From the NCBI GenBank assembly GCA_013400975.1, contig WBMZ01010920.1:248001-312000 (forward strand): 64,000 nucleotides of DNA. The letters run 5' to 3'. The notes under the pieces are model-generated. The model was not told the origin of the DNA, made no database searches, and saw only the letters and a list, made by a program, of their open reading frames with translations. The stretch is from Atrichornis clamosus (Eukaryota > Chordata > Aves > Passeriformes > Menuridae). The position numbers and the translations under genes were made by a program. Below, piece after piece: positions 25,964 through 38,110 of the stretch; within the stretch, counting starts at the first letter, position 1, and each line of letters starts with the position of its first letter.

Positions 25964-28900
25964 ACTAAATATTTTCTTTCATTTTTAAGTGCCAAAAGTT
26001 TCTCCTAGACATATCAGTGTTGCAAATTAACCAACAAATTTAAAAAATATTTTAAAATTTCCTTTGCTTAAAAAAGAAAAAAACCAAAGCAGTTTAGCAT
26101 CTCTGGGAGTTTTGTGAAGAGTTAGAAAATGTTTTGTTTCAGAGGACAGCCTTTGTTGTTATTATGCTGCATCCCAGTGAGGGACCATGCTGTGCTCTGT
26201 TGAGGCTGTGTTCAGATGGGTAAGCACCCCGCAGGAGTCCAGGGATGAGGGGCTCTCTGACAGTGGTGCAGTTTGTGCTGGGGTGGCTGAACGTTTCACG
26301 TTCTGAGGTGTGATGCCAGCCGGGTGCTGGGGATGAGAGCTGCAAGCTGTTGACCAGCAGGGCATTCCAGCAGAGCTCTGTGACATAGCTGCAACCTCAC
26401 AACTGCATGTCCTGCAGGAAGGCCTGCTCACTGTGGTCACTACGAAGTGAAAGCACTCAGAGCTCAATCTCCTACCGAAAAAAAAAAAGGAAAAAGAAAA
26501 AAGAAAAAAGTTGCACTTGTTCTTAAGCAAAACCTGTATCTATCTGGAGAAACTGTAACCACAGATCAGCATAATTCTGTGTAAAATTAGTCTATGAAGC
26601 TAAATTAAGAAGTTAGTGTTACTAGGATGTAGGACTGTGTTCTACAGGCAGGCCCTGTGTTCTAGAGTGGGAAACCACATGGACACCTGCAGGGTGTGAC
26701 GGGGCCTTAAGTCTTTCTCAAATTCTGCACTAAAACTTACAAGGAATGAAATATTGGCCTGTCATTCTTGGTAAGAAATAATGTTTTTTCTTTTTTCCTT
26801 TTTGCTATGCTGCTCTTTAATTTCAATAATGAGTCTAGTTCAAGTAGGGCTTTCAATGCCTTCAATGCTTCATGAGGAGATGTATTTCCCTAATTACTGA
26901 AGCAGACACTTAAGGAAAAGAGAGCAAGTGACCATTACTAGGTATTCAGTTACTGATTTTCAGAAACGTGGTATTGTATGGATTAGTGGTTACATTTCAT
27001 ATGCTGAGACATGCAAATAACAAATGAACCTAAATCCAACATCCACGTGAGACAACAAAGTCATGCCTCTTGCTTATCTACAGCTAATAATGCTATTAAT
27101 TGTTCTGACAAACATTTAAATTTTACTTCAGGGATGTAGGTAATGATTCAGATAGAATTTATATTGTTTTCTAGAGAATACATTTAATCCAGGTATTCAT
27201 ATTTTTTCATTTATTTCTTGATGGGCTTAAGTTTGGTTTTCTATCATGTTGACATAGAAGATTTTTGAGAAATGATATTATGAATTGCATTGCATTATAT
27301 ACAGAAAAATTGCACATACTGAGGCACAATGTTAGATGAGGACCTTGGAAGACACACAGCCCTCCACCCCATTTTGTCACAGAGCATGATGTCAGCAATC
27401 TCCTTGTGGGAGGTGGTGACTGTGGGTACCCAGCTCCTGTCTGGAGAACCAAACACAAAATTCCAGATTATAAAGATAATTTTACATACAAAAATATTTG
27501 CACTTTACTGAAAAGACCAGGTGTTTAAAAGCATGTTTCTTATTTTAGTATTTGTGTTAGAAAAAATAAATAATTATCTAAACAGGATTATTAAATTTTA
27601 CTGAACTGACTTCATTTTATTCTCATTTAGCAAAACAGTAAAGCATGTTTACTGTCACTCATGGGGATTGAGTCCACAGCCACTGCCTCCTATCAGTGGA
27701 TAAGGCTCCCTGTCCACAGCAAGAACCTGGTGCTTCCATACTGCAGTCACTGCTGTGCCCTGCTCCTATAGAAAAATGCAGTTTAATACAGAACAGACTT
27801 GTGAAAAGCAGCTGTATCAATGTTAGGCACCTTTAGGTATGTGTCGTGTGTGTGACTACGGTGAACTGGTCCCTTTGGGTTTGTTTTATAGTCAAACACA
27901 GAGGACTGGGTCAAGCGGAATATGACCATGATAACAATGACAACAACAAAATTTAAGTTCTCAGTCTGGTGTAGGTGTTCAGAATTAACCAAAGGAACTT
28001 TTCCCTAGTATTGCTTAATTCTAATAGCTACGGAAGGGGCATAAATGACTGCGATGAAGACTAAAATTAAGCTTAATAAAACCCATCCTAATTTTTACAG
28101 GGAATTGACATTTGGGGAATGCCCAGATTTTTTTTATTTTAATTAAAATACCATAATTAGGTTCTTGAAAATAATTTACATTCCATAAAATTGTTCTGAA
28201 TGTGCCTTCTCCCTTGTATTCTGAGACTAAAAAAAGTTTTGAATTTTTTGTCTTTTAAAATTTGAATTTCATTTTGTACTGTTTATTATGGCTTAATTCT
28301 AGTACAACATCCCCATATTAATGTGAGCTGAACTGTAGTATTTTAAGGGTACACAGTCTTACATATCTTACATTTTTCCTTACAAAAGGAATAAATAACT
28401 GTAAAACTGTAGCAGTATGCAAAGTGGATTTCTCACATTTATTTGAGGAATATGAGTTTATGAGTTTCTGTTTTAATTAGAATGAGTATTCTGAGGTTCT
28501 GTATTTTCTTTTGTGACAGTGACTTTTTTATTCTATTCATAGAATACATCCTTTTTAATCCCAGTTAGATAAGAAGCAGCATCTCAGCATGGCATGTGAT
28601 CTAATATTGTATTTGAAAATAAAGTTTTAAAAATTATAATTATGATCTGAGAATTAAACTGTATTTTGCCGTCTTTTCTTCATACAGGAAAATAGTTTTC
28701 TCTTTCAGAACTGTTAGAGTATTTGATTATGCCAGAGGAACACAGCTTACTCAATAGTTTCTCTGCACCATAGAAACAATAATTCCCTCACCAATCTATT
28801 TCCTGGGTGTCACTACAGTTTTGTGAAATAATTGATTTTGTAACAGTCTTTATAGTATTAAATTTAAGCCTACTCCTCATGTTTAGAACACAGTCTAGAA

Positions 28901-31254
28901 CCTCAGTGTTCCAGTAAATAGAAACATTTTCCTGTTTCCCATCCTAACTTCTGGGTCAGGCAGTTTTCTATCTATGAGGGTTCTAGAGGTTTTCCCCCTG
29001 TGTCTGCAGAGCAATGTGTATTTGTGAACTACTCTGAAAGAGACTGGAAGAAGCATCAGAGAAGAGAGAAAAGACTGGTTGTATTCCATGTACAGAATAG
29101 CACCTATGTGATTTTCCTCATTATATTGCAGGCTCCTAAGAAATGTTAGATGTCTACAAACTGGAAAAGGTTGGAAGACATTGGATCAATTAAAAAAGAA
29201 TTCTGATTCTCTAAAACTTACTCCACAGGTATGTTTACAGGCAATATTTTTGTGCCTTTTGGGAATTAATGTGTTTTAATTCTTTTTCTCTTGTCCCATA
29301 AAACAGTAAATCCAAATCCCTGATCTCCTTATTCATGGGGTTTGGAGTTTTTCTTTGGTTCTTCGGTCAGTTGGTTTGCTGGTTTGAGGTTTTTTTTTTT
29401 TCTGGTTTTGATTTGTTCTTTGTGGGTTTTTGGCATTAAAAAAAATATTGGTCTGATTTAATGTCTCTGAAGACTAAGGCTATATCTATTCTGATGAATA
29501 AAAAAAAAGTCAAGGAGCAGCCCCTGAACCTCATGCCAGGTAGAACTGCTTTGCTCATGTCCATGTTATGCCAGGCTCAGCTCCTCTCTGGCGGGCTGGC
29601 TACATCTACCGGCATACACTAGCCCTTGGCACCTTCAGACTTAGCCAGTGCCCCTAAAATATAAAATATAAAATTATTAGCCTGTGTGGCAATGGTGCTG
29701 GTGAGAATAATTTCAAGGTCCCTGAAATAATGAAAGGATTATGTTGCAATTCGGTACGAAAAAGTTTTTATAGCATGAAAATGAGACTATGGTTTCTATG
29801 CACTGGCTTATGTGAGTACTTAAAGGTACAAAACTGTTTTGGATAATATTTTAAGACTAAAGATAATGGTATCAGACAGACCTTACGTGGTTGTGTAAAC
29901 ACTGCCTTATGGAGGAAGAATCTCTGTGGCATTGTTCCCTGAAGAACAGGAATAGAGATATCTTGTGGAAAACATGCTGGAGTGCTTCAGGAAAAATCTG
30001 GACAGTGAGCTGACAGTTAAGCAGTGTGGAGAGCCAAGTCTGACTTGTTTAAGACAAATTCTCCAAATTTTTTCTTGACTCTGTTAGAGCAGGAATTGTA
30101 GGTGTATACTGAATATTCCAGATGAAATCTTGTCTATTATTGCTGATTCATTTCTACTATAGTTTGAAGAAAATGTTTGATATCAATTACTTGCATAGTG
30201 GAGAATCAGTCTTTATGATGACCTCATCATGATGGTGGCTCACCATTATCCTCCAATTGATTAAAAATGTAGGATTCCTTTCTCTGTCTCCCAAATTCTA
30301 GATTAATTAAAATCATCCTTATATGTAAAAGCACCTTATTCACAGTGACATTCTAAAACTACTGTTACTCACACAGCTACTTCTGGGGCGTGTATTGTGT
30401 TTTCTGCTCCTTTAATGGACTTGGGATATGGGGAATAACAAAGATTCTTTGTGCCTCTCATTGTTTCACTAAATCATATCTGTGGATTTTTTGCTGAGGT
30501 AAAGCTAATGCTGGAATGCTTCCCATTATGGTCAGATTTGCAGAGAACCGATTAAAGGTTACCAAGCAAATGCTGACAGGTTTTTGCTGGTAAAAAAGAA
30601 AAAATTGTGTATTCACATCACTGAGCAGGGCATGTTTAATATGAATATTTGGATGCTAAGCCAAAAAAAATGAGAAAAGAATTCACAATTTCAGCAGACA
30701 TCAGAATTGCTGCAGCTGTTTAGGGGTGATACACAGGGCTAACTGCAATTCATTGCTGAAGTAGATTAAATGTAAGTCTGTACTAGTAAATTTTGCAAAG
30801 TTCAACTGATGAACTTCCACTTTATGGCCAAAACATATTTTATTCATCTAGAAAACAGGCCTAGTTATAATTAGACATCCTTCAAACTGTATTTATAGTC
30901 AATGAAAGGCTCCCCCAGAAAATTATTCATTTCCTAGTGATTCTGTGTCTCAGTCTGGAGGTGCCTATTTTTCTCGACTAATGGTAGAAATAACTTGTAA
31001 TAGCTAACCCCCAGACCTGCTTAAATTGAGAAAATTCAAGACAGAGGGGCATGACCATACTCCCTAAAAGATTATATTTCACCTTTTTTCTGTATCATGG
31101 TTTTAAATGTAAATATATTCTGATCTTTTCATATGAAAACAATGTTTCCAAATTTACAGTCATCAACAGTCATCATTAAATCACTGACATTTTTTTCTGC
31201 CAAAGTTATCAGTTATTTTTCTGTACTGTAAAAAACCCCCAAACTATTAAATTA
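25964..31254. other. Unique intergenic DNA, no gene seen
   Basis: No gene recognised. The stretch 26139-26480 is clearly richer in G+C than its flanks and has overlapping open frames on the minus strand, but they encode no family I know. T/G-rich sequence lies at 29335-29440 with a T13 run. Minus-strand open frames at 27207-27458 and 28895-29089 have no support beyond length. Confidence 0.55.
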
Positions 31255-32250
31255 TACTGGTCCCAAGATGTTTTTTTAAGTAGCTCTGTTGATAATGCCT
31301 TTCCCTCCCAGGGATTGAGGTGAGGCTAATGGGCCTGTAGTTTCTCTGCTCCTCATTCTTGCCTGTCTGCAACAGTTTGAGTTTTTCCATTGTCCAGGAA
31401 TCTCTTGCATTTGCCATGATCTTTCCAACATGGTTGAAAGTGGCCTTGCAATAACATTTTCCAGCTACATGAGTGGACTCATGAATGCCAGGTCTTGTAA
31501 ATTTGTGGATATTCTGTTTCTTTAAATATTTCTCAATCTGATCCTCCTCCACTGAAAGTAACTGGTCTTTGCTCCAAACTTTACCACAGATTTCAGAAAC
31601 CTGGAATTCCAGTTTTGACAGCAAAGACCAAAGTCTTTTCCGTGTTCTGTTTCATAAGATTCCTTGCCGTGTTCAGCAGCAGCTTGATAGTTCTGGTCTT
31701 CTTTTTGCTGCTGCTGTACTTGACAGATAAAACTCCAAACGAGTTTTGGCATTCCTAACCATAACCTTGCACACTTGGACAGTTCTTTACTTTTTCTGTA
31801 TTATCCTGCTTCCACCTCTCATATTCTTCCTTTGTTTTTCACATCTGAATGTAGTTGATACAAACAAGACTCAATCCATGTTCATACATACAGACATCCT
31901 ATCACCTTTACTTGATTTTTTCCACATGTTGGGATGGACCATACACAAGCTTGGAAAAAGTGACCCTTGGAAATCAATCAGCTCTCACAGACCCCTCTTA
32001 TACCTTGTTGTCTCTTTTCAGGGACACAAATGCCACTATTTCTCTGAGGTCAAGGCTTCCCCCAGCCTTCACATTCCTGATTTTGCTGTAATTTTGAGAT
32101 CCAGCAAAGCAGCTCCCTCCATCAAATTCTTGATCACCTGTTCCAAGAAATTGTCAAAAATGCACTCCAGAAACCTCCCATATTGCTTGAGCTCTACCGT
32201 GTTTTCCCTACGGCATGTATTGGGCTGGTTTCATAGGGGTCAGGACTTAT
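31255..32250 (-). mobile_element. CR1 LINE ORF2 fragment: endonuclease end and start of RT
   Basis: Read from 32250 down to 31255, this is CR1 ORF2. The C-terminal part of the endonuclease is visible near 32220-32110 as RRENTVELKQYGRFLEC, then DNFLEQVI, then GAALLDL, matching the CR1 pattern WRENTV..RRFLEC..DNFL.Q...GALLDLV. Next, VKAGGSLDLREIVAF (32075-32030) fits VKVGGSLG..D.EMVEF. The RT start follows at 31560-31290: SVEEDQIEKYLKKQNIHKF (usual VEEDQVREHL..LDIHKSMGPDG) and later EEQRNYRPISLTSIPGR. The MGPDG box is degraded to TRPGI. Frameshifts separate the blocks. The element also lacks its 3' half: sequence stops being CR1 at about 31255, well before the UTR, so it was cut after insertion. 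Confidence 0.9.
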
Positions 32251-34325
32251 GAATGCAAGGCTTCTTGCACTTGTCTGAAGAAAGTCTGATATTACCAGGT
32301 CTCTTTATGTCTATCAAGCCTTTCTGCACAGAAGTGCTATTGGATTTAGGTAGCTTCTTTTTTAATATCAGAACCAAATTTGAACTACATGTTATTAAGA
32401 AATTAACCAGGACAGTTTTCAGTCTGAAATTATTCTTTTAAAACTGGGGAAAGATCCTATGCGTTCTGTTAGGAAATTATTTACCATAGCTTCTCATTAA
32501 CATATAATGGTGTTTCTTTTGCTGGGGGTTATTAGAAGCAGTAATAGCCATATGTGTTTACATTAAAAAAAAATAATACTGTGCTTCTTTTTCTTTTGAA
32601 TTCATTCCTAAGTGCATCATTAGCATTCAGAAAGAATTATAACAAGATAATGACTGGAAAATAACCTTTCTAATGATCGCTGATAAATTTTAAAAAACGA
32701 TACATAGACAATAAAGGCTTTAAAAACCTCCTTCCTTGCATAACTTGGTGAATACGTGTGTACATATAGGCCTCTTTAGGAAAGATCTTAGGAAAATGTG
32801 CTTTACCTGACGAGGAACAGAGCTCATTACCGCTAGAGTAATCAATAACCCCTGCTAATGTGTTCAGTTGGCGACATAGACCAGATCAATAAAACCTGCC
32901 ACATGCTTTTGTTTTAGGAAATGAAACCTTTTAGTTCTTAATTAAGGGAGAGACCTCACATCCTTAATGATGTTTGTGATGACTGTTGCCACAAAGGACA
33001 AGAACAACTGCGTCTGAGGTTTGCTCTAAAAGACTTTGACAAAGTAGTAAGAGATTTGAGCCAAAACTGATCTAAATTTGTTTATTTTAATGCAGCAAAA
33101 CTGGGGAAAAAATGTTCAAGAAGAAGTATTCTGATGAATTACTGTGGTTGTCAGAGGAAATAACACTTGTGTTAGTATAACGTGTGTCTGCAATCTGGCA
33201 ACAAAAGATACAGAGTCAAACTGTGCCAAATTTCTTTGTGTACTACTGACTGTGGGACTTTAGACATGATCACTGCAAAATGTAAGTTATTATTTTTTCT
33301 TCATCTCTGTTATTGTTTTTCTGACATCTGTATGTGGGTGTGTTTTCCACCAGGCAGTTAAAGTGAGGGAAAGCTCATGAGGAGTGGAGAGCAGGAGCAA
33401 ACTAACAGTAATGACTGCACTGAAAATGGCTCAGATGTTTACAACTAATAAAAGTATAAACATATGAGAGGGAATGGATTGCTTCAAGTGTTTGATAAAG
33501 AATCCTATTTACATAATACATGAAAGTTATAGATTGGCCCATACACCTGCACCTTGGTGATGGTGTTATTGTCTTTTCCAGTGCTGGTATGTTGGAAAAC
33601 AAGTAAAATCAGAGGTTTGTATAACTGGAGCTAACACTTTCATTCCCAACATAGTTTCTGTGATAAGATTAGCTGCAATGAAGTCTTAAAAGCTTAAATA
33701 TGGTTTAAGAACAGCATATCCAAGGGTTCAGGTTTGCAAAGTATTAAACCTTCATAGAAATTGGCTATAAGTTCACCTGTCTAAGAAGATGTGGGGATAT
33801 GGAAGGGAATGAAAATGGAAGAAATCAAGGGTAGAATTGCTAAGCATTTGCTTAGCAGCCTGACAATGACAAAGCTTACATTGTCACTAATCCTACAAAT
33901 GCAAATCTATATGCCTAATTTTGCTCCCATGAATGATTACTGCAGGACCAAGCTCAAAGGTCGTCACTATTAACCAAGAAATACAAGACTCTAAAAGCAT
34001 AATGATTGACACCCCTTTCATTTACACAGTAGAAACCACACACTGAAAGCAGTAGTATTATAGCAGCTTAAAACCAAGAAGTTAAATTTAAGCTAGGTAT
34101 ACATACAGAACAGTGTGATGTGGTGGAGAGCAATATAGGTAAAGAAGTAAAGACATTACGTTTCATATACTTGTTCAAAGTAACTTTGAAAAAAATATAC
34201 ATAGCAGTGGCTTGGGAACAACATCTGTATCATGAATGCAAAATCTGGCCTGTATAAGGCCTGAATTTTCTACAACAAAAGGTTGAGGGTTATGTTATTT
34301 TTATTTGTGGTGAGCTTTGCTGTGT

Positions 34326-34500
34326 GAGATTTTTTTTATTTGGGTTTGAGTTTGGTTTTTTGGGGGAGGTTTATGTTATGGGTTTTGTTAGGTTTGGTTT
34401 TTTTTGTGTTGGTTTTTTTTTTTTTCCCTGCCTGAAACCAGGAAAGTGTTTGTTTTGTTGGGTTTTGTTTTTTTTTTTTTTGTAATTTGTCATTTTTTTT
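34326..34500. repeat. T/G-rich low-complexity tract
   Basis: The plus strand is largely T and G with words GGTTTTTTGGGGG, GGGTTTTGTTAGG and T12-T13 runs. It is the strand mirror of the A/C tracts at 10789 and 23763. No coding content. Confidence 0.85.
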
Positions 34501-36322
34501 AAGCTTAAATTATGAAGCAAAGAACTGCAACTAAAATTTAAATTTTATGATTTCCTATATTGCAAGTACTTGTTCTGGAGGATAAGCTATTCTCTTGGGA
34601 AAAGACCTACCTGTACTCATTACTGAAAGAAACACTGTGGACAGTTCTTCTGTCACTGTGGACACACTGGACAGTTTCATAGCATTTCTTTCTTATCTCT
34701 AGCCAGCTTCAAATGCAAACATCTAAAGTTAATTCAGTATCTTAAATGCAGACATTGGCTGCCTTTAATTTCCCCTGCAATGTCTGGGACATCAAAATAC
34801 AGCTTGTATTTGACAGAAGACCCAAGGCAAACCTCGTGTCTTTCTGGTTGAATACCACATGGCATCACGTCTACACTAGATGTTTATGTGCACATGAGTT
34901 TCCTCTCAAGCCAAAACTGACTTCCATTATAGCCTGCAGAGCAAGGGAGGAGAAATGAGCCGACTTATAGAGACACCTCTTGAAGATGCCTATGTTAGGG
35001 TTGCAATGAAACATCAGAGGAGAGCAATGCTCTCTTTCTGATGACAAAGTAAGTTGCTTGATGATTTGCTTAGGTCACATATTTCATTCTTTAAAAAATG
35101 AGTTCTACCTGCTATGAAACTAACAGCACCTCTGCATTCTTTAATAATATATTCTTTCTGAAGCTACCGAGGACCTTGCTGATAACTTGAATGACAGCAA
35201 GGTTGGACATTTTATTCATATGAATTAAGGTACAACAATACAACAATTATTTCTGCCACACTTTCTATTTTTGAAAAAGGTATTTCAAGTCTCAGACTCC
35301 TCGTACCTCCAAGTATCTTTAGATGCTCATATAGTGCACCACTAACGAATAGAAAACAGCTTATTTTAGAAGATGAAGCTGTAAAAAATACAAGTTAACT
35401 TTCTGAGAAAATAAAGAGAGGGAAAATATCTCTAAGAGGCTCTATTTCAAGCAGATGAGGAAGCTTAGTAAAGAAATATGATCAAAGCAATGTAATATAT
35501 GCCTGCCAGAAATAATAGGTACATATTGAAATTTCCACTTTTAACTTTGGGTATGGTTGTTGGAAGATTTGCATACATCCATAGCTGTTGGACACTTTTT
35601 TTTCTACAGAATCCATGAAACAATTTGTAACTCAATGGAATGTGGGAAAAAAAAAGTCAGGAAAAGGGAAGAGAGGATGCCAGGGAGACTCTCAGGATTA
35701 ACATGCAGTGTTGAATATTTAATTAGTCAGGGATAACAACAGGTAATTATGAAATCAAGCAAAGTTCTATTATGCATCATCTTATAATTCTTGCGGGTGT
35801 GTCATAAAATTATAAGCATTTGTACTTTTAAAAAACTAACCATATGTTTAATGCAAATGCAATCACTCTAATGTGATTCACATTTTTTAAAGTGCACATT
35901 GAGAGAGTGGATAATAATGAGAGGCTTTGTAAACAAAATCACCGGGAGATACTAATAACGTAGCACTACTAAAGTGTGTTATTTATTGTGAAATTTGGAG
36001 GAGAGAAAAAAATGACCTATAATCAGCTCTTCATTTCCTGTTTTTAATTCTTGGGTATTTTAGGATTGCACTTTTCTTTTATTGTTCCTTTATTTGTCTG
36101 TGCTTCTGGTAGAAACACTAGGCTAGTTGGAGCTCTTCTCCAACTTGTAGAGGTCTTTGCTATGTTAGTCAGGGAGAAGGAGTGAGTGGTAAGAAGGGGT
36201 GAGGACACATTCATACCATTTCACTATAATACAGATGGTTAAATGGATGGAGATAATCTCTTCCTCTAAACTTCCTCTGGCAGAAGCTCTGATGATTTCA
36301 AGGCGAACCTTAGCTTATGTGG

Positions 36323-36373
36323 ATAAAGTTATATAAAAAGTTATATATAAAGTTATATATGTAAAGTTATAAT
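36323..36373 (+). repeat. Short tandem array, unit about 12-14 bp
   Basis: Four imperfect copies of a unit resembling ATAAAGTTATAT follow each other, with copy length varying between 12 and 14 bp through changes in the AT tail. It is an AT-rich minisatellite-like patch. Confidence 0.8.
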
Positions 36374-36774
36374 ACGTAGAAAATGAAAGGTGATTTGCTG
36401 TCTAAGGTTTATTGTTACATCAATGTCTAAACCTAGATTGTCAGTGGCTTCTAGCAAAACAAGGTTTCCAAGATATTCACACAGGATGACAAATACGATC
36501 TGCTGCATGGCAGCTGCAGGGCGTGGGGAATACTCCAGACCTTTTTGAAATAGCACAAAACATCTGTGTTTAGACAACTGAATCCCACCATGGGTATCTA
36601 TGCTCAGGTGAATTGAATAGCTTTCTTTTCCCCACTAGTGATAGTGAATGGAACTAGATGAATTTTGATGTATGGGCACTCGTAGACCTAAATGTCTATG
36701 TCTTAATCTCAAATGAGATCCTAACATTAATGCTTAAAGTCAAGAGATATGACTATAACAAGACCAGCACCATG

Positions 36775-37262
36775 CTCATCTGCATCAGGCAGAGCAGTGC
36801 CAGCAAGACGAGCAAGGTGACCTTTCCCTGTGCTCAGACATGGTGAGACACACCCGGAGTGCTGCGCCCCGTGCTGGGCTGCCCAGTGCGAGAGAGACTT
36901 GAACTTGCTGGAAAAAGTTCGTGAAGGGCCACAAAGATGATGAAGGCCTTGGAGCACCTCTTATATGATTTGAGACTGACAGGGTTGGGACTGTTCAGAC
37001 TGCAGAAGAGAAAGATGAGAAGGATTGAGTCGATGTGTACAAATTCCTGATGAGGGAGTAAAGAAGATGAATCCAGAGTCCTCAGTGGTGCTCAATGAGC
37101 AGGTTACCCAGAGGGGCTGAGAGATCTCCTTTCTAGGAGATATATAAAACCCAGCTGACATGGCCCTGGTCAGCCTGCGCTGGGTGGCCCTGCTCTGAGC
37201 AGGGCATTGAGCTTGATCTCTGGAGCTGTCTTTTCACCTCAGGTCTGTGGTTCTGACCTGAT
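36775..37262 (+). mobile_element. CR1 LINE 3' portion
   Basis: Plus-strand CR1 from the end of ORF2 into the 3'-UTR. It opens with GCATCAGGCAGAGCAGTGCC, continues with CACACCCGGAGTGCTGCG and CCACAAAGATGATGAAGG, and then GGGACTGTTCAGACTGCAGA, all in the order of the CR1 consensus. Near 37085-37110 the text jumps from GTCCTCAGTGGTGCTCA to GGTTACCCAGAGGGGCTGAG, so roughly 100 bp of the UTR are deleted. It ends with a degenerate GTGGTTCTGACCTGATGA where ATTCTATGATTC is expected. No intact coding frame. Confidence 0.9.
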
Positions 37263-37732
37263 GATATGTGTAAGGCAGAGCTTTTGAAGGAAAAGTTACT
37301 TCAAAATGCCTCAGACAGGGAAGTGGGGTTTCTAGGATCTGCATATATATCCTTATATGTAAATATAACAATGCAGAAAACTAAACTGAAGTTCCTTGAT
37401 TCATACTCAAATGCATCCAGTATCCAAAAATACCTACACTGTGAACATAGAAGGGTCTAATATGGTAGACCATAATGCAATCTTAAAAACAAAGCAAAAT
37501 GTCACTGCAGACACTTTCCTCTCTCCAATGCACCATTTTGTTAGAAATGAGAGTTTAATGCCTAATAAACATATGTTGGTGTAAACATGGGCTTTAAATA
37601 AAGGTTTTATACAGATTCTTAGGTCTCTATCCATAAACAAAATATATCCAGAATACTTTTTAAAAATAATTTCAACTATTTACCCTCAAAATGACATCAG
37701 GGAATGGATCACACCACGGTTCTTCACAAGTT
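37263..37732. other. Spacer between two CR1 copies
   Basis: Unique AT-rich DNA with no gene seen. Overlapping short open frames on both strands (37266-37640) show no family signature. Confidence 0.6.
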
Positions 37733-38110
37733 ACAGAATCATAGAATCACAGGATGGGTCAGGTTGGAAGAGGCCGCAGTGAATCATCTGGTCCAACCTC
37801 CCTGCTCAAGCAGAGCTATCCCAGAGTGCATGGCACAGGACAGAGTCCAGACAGTTCTTAAATATCTCCCGTGAGAAGGACTCCACAACATCTCTGGGCA
37901 ATCTGTTCCAGGGTTCAGTTCCTCACACAGTAAAGCTCTTCCTTACGTTCAGGTGGAACTTCCTGTGCATCAGTTTCTGCCCATTGCATCATGTCCTACT
38001 GCTTGGCACCACTGAGAAGAGCCTGGCTCCATCCTCGTGGCATCCTCCCTTCAGATACTCATGGACATTGATGAGGTCCCCTCTCAGTCATCTCTTCTCA
38101 GGCTGAACAG
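37733..38110 (-). mobile_element. CR1 LINE 3' end
   Basis: Minus-strand CR1. Its 3' terminus is at 37733-37752, where the plus strand reads ACAGAATCATAGAATCACAG, the complement of the ATTCTATGATTCTGT tail. Reading upstream in the element are the antisense of CCAACCTGACCCATCC and of GGTTGGACCAGATGATTC, the CTGGAACAGATTGCCCAGAG block (37892-37911), the ACAGGAAGTTCCACCTGAAC block (37951-37970), and GGTGCCAAGCAGTAGGACATG (near 37993-38013). It ends near CTGTTCAGCCTGAGAAGAG (38092-38110). About 380 bp, 5'-truncated and entirely UTR. It is among the better-preserved CR1 copies in the window. Confidence 0.95.

Larger units (their letters stand above)
32251..36774. other. Unique intergenic DNA, no gene seen
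   Basis: No gene. Two patches, 32700-33000 and 35700-36000, have clusters of transcription-factor-like motifs and are discussed under findings as possible conserved non-coding elements. Remaining sequence is ordinary AT-rich DNA with short open frames only. Confidence 0.55.

Noticed and set aside
31746..32252. 168-codon plus-strand open frame as a gene
   Set aside because: It is antisense to the CR1 ORF2 endonuclease region on the minus strand, whose motifs explain the sequence.
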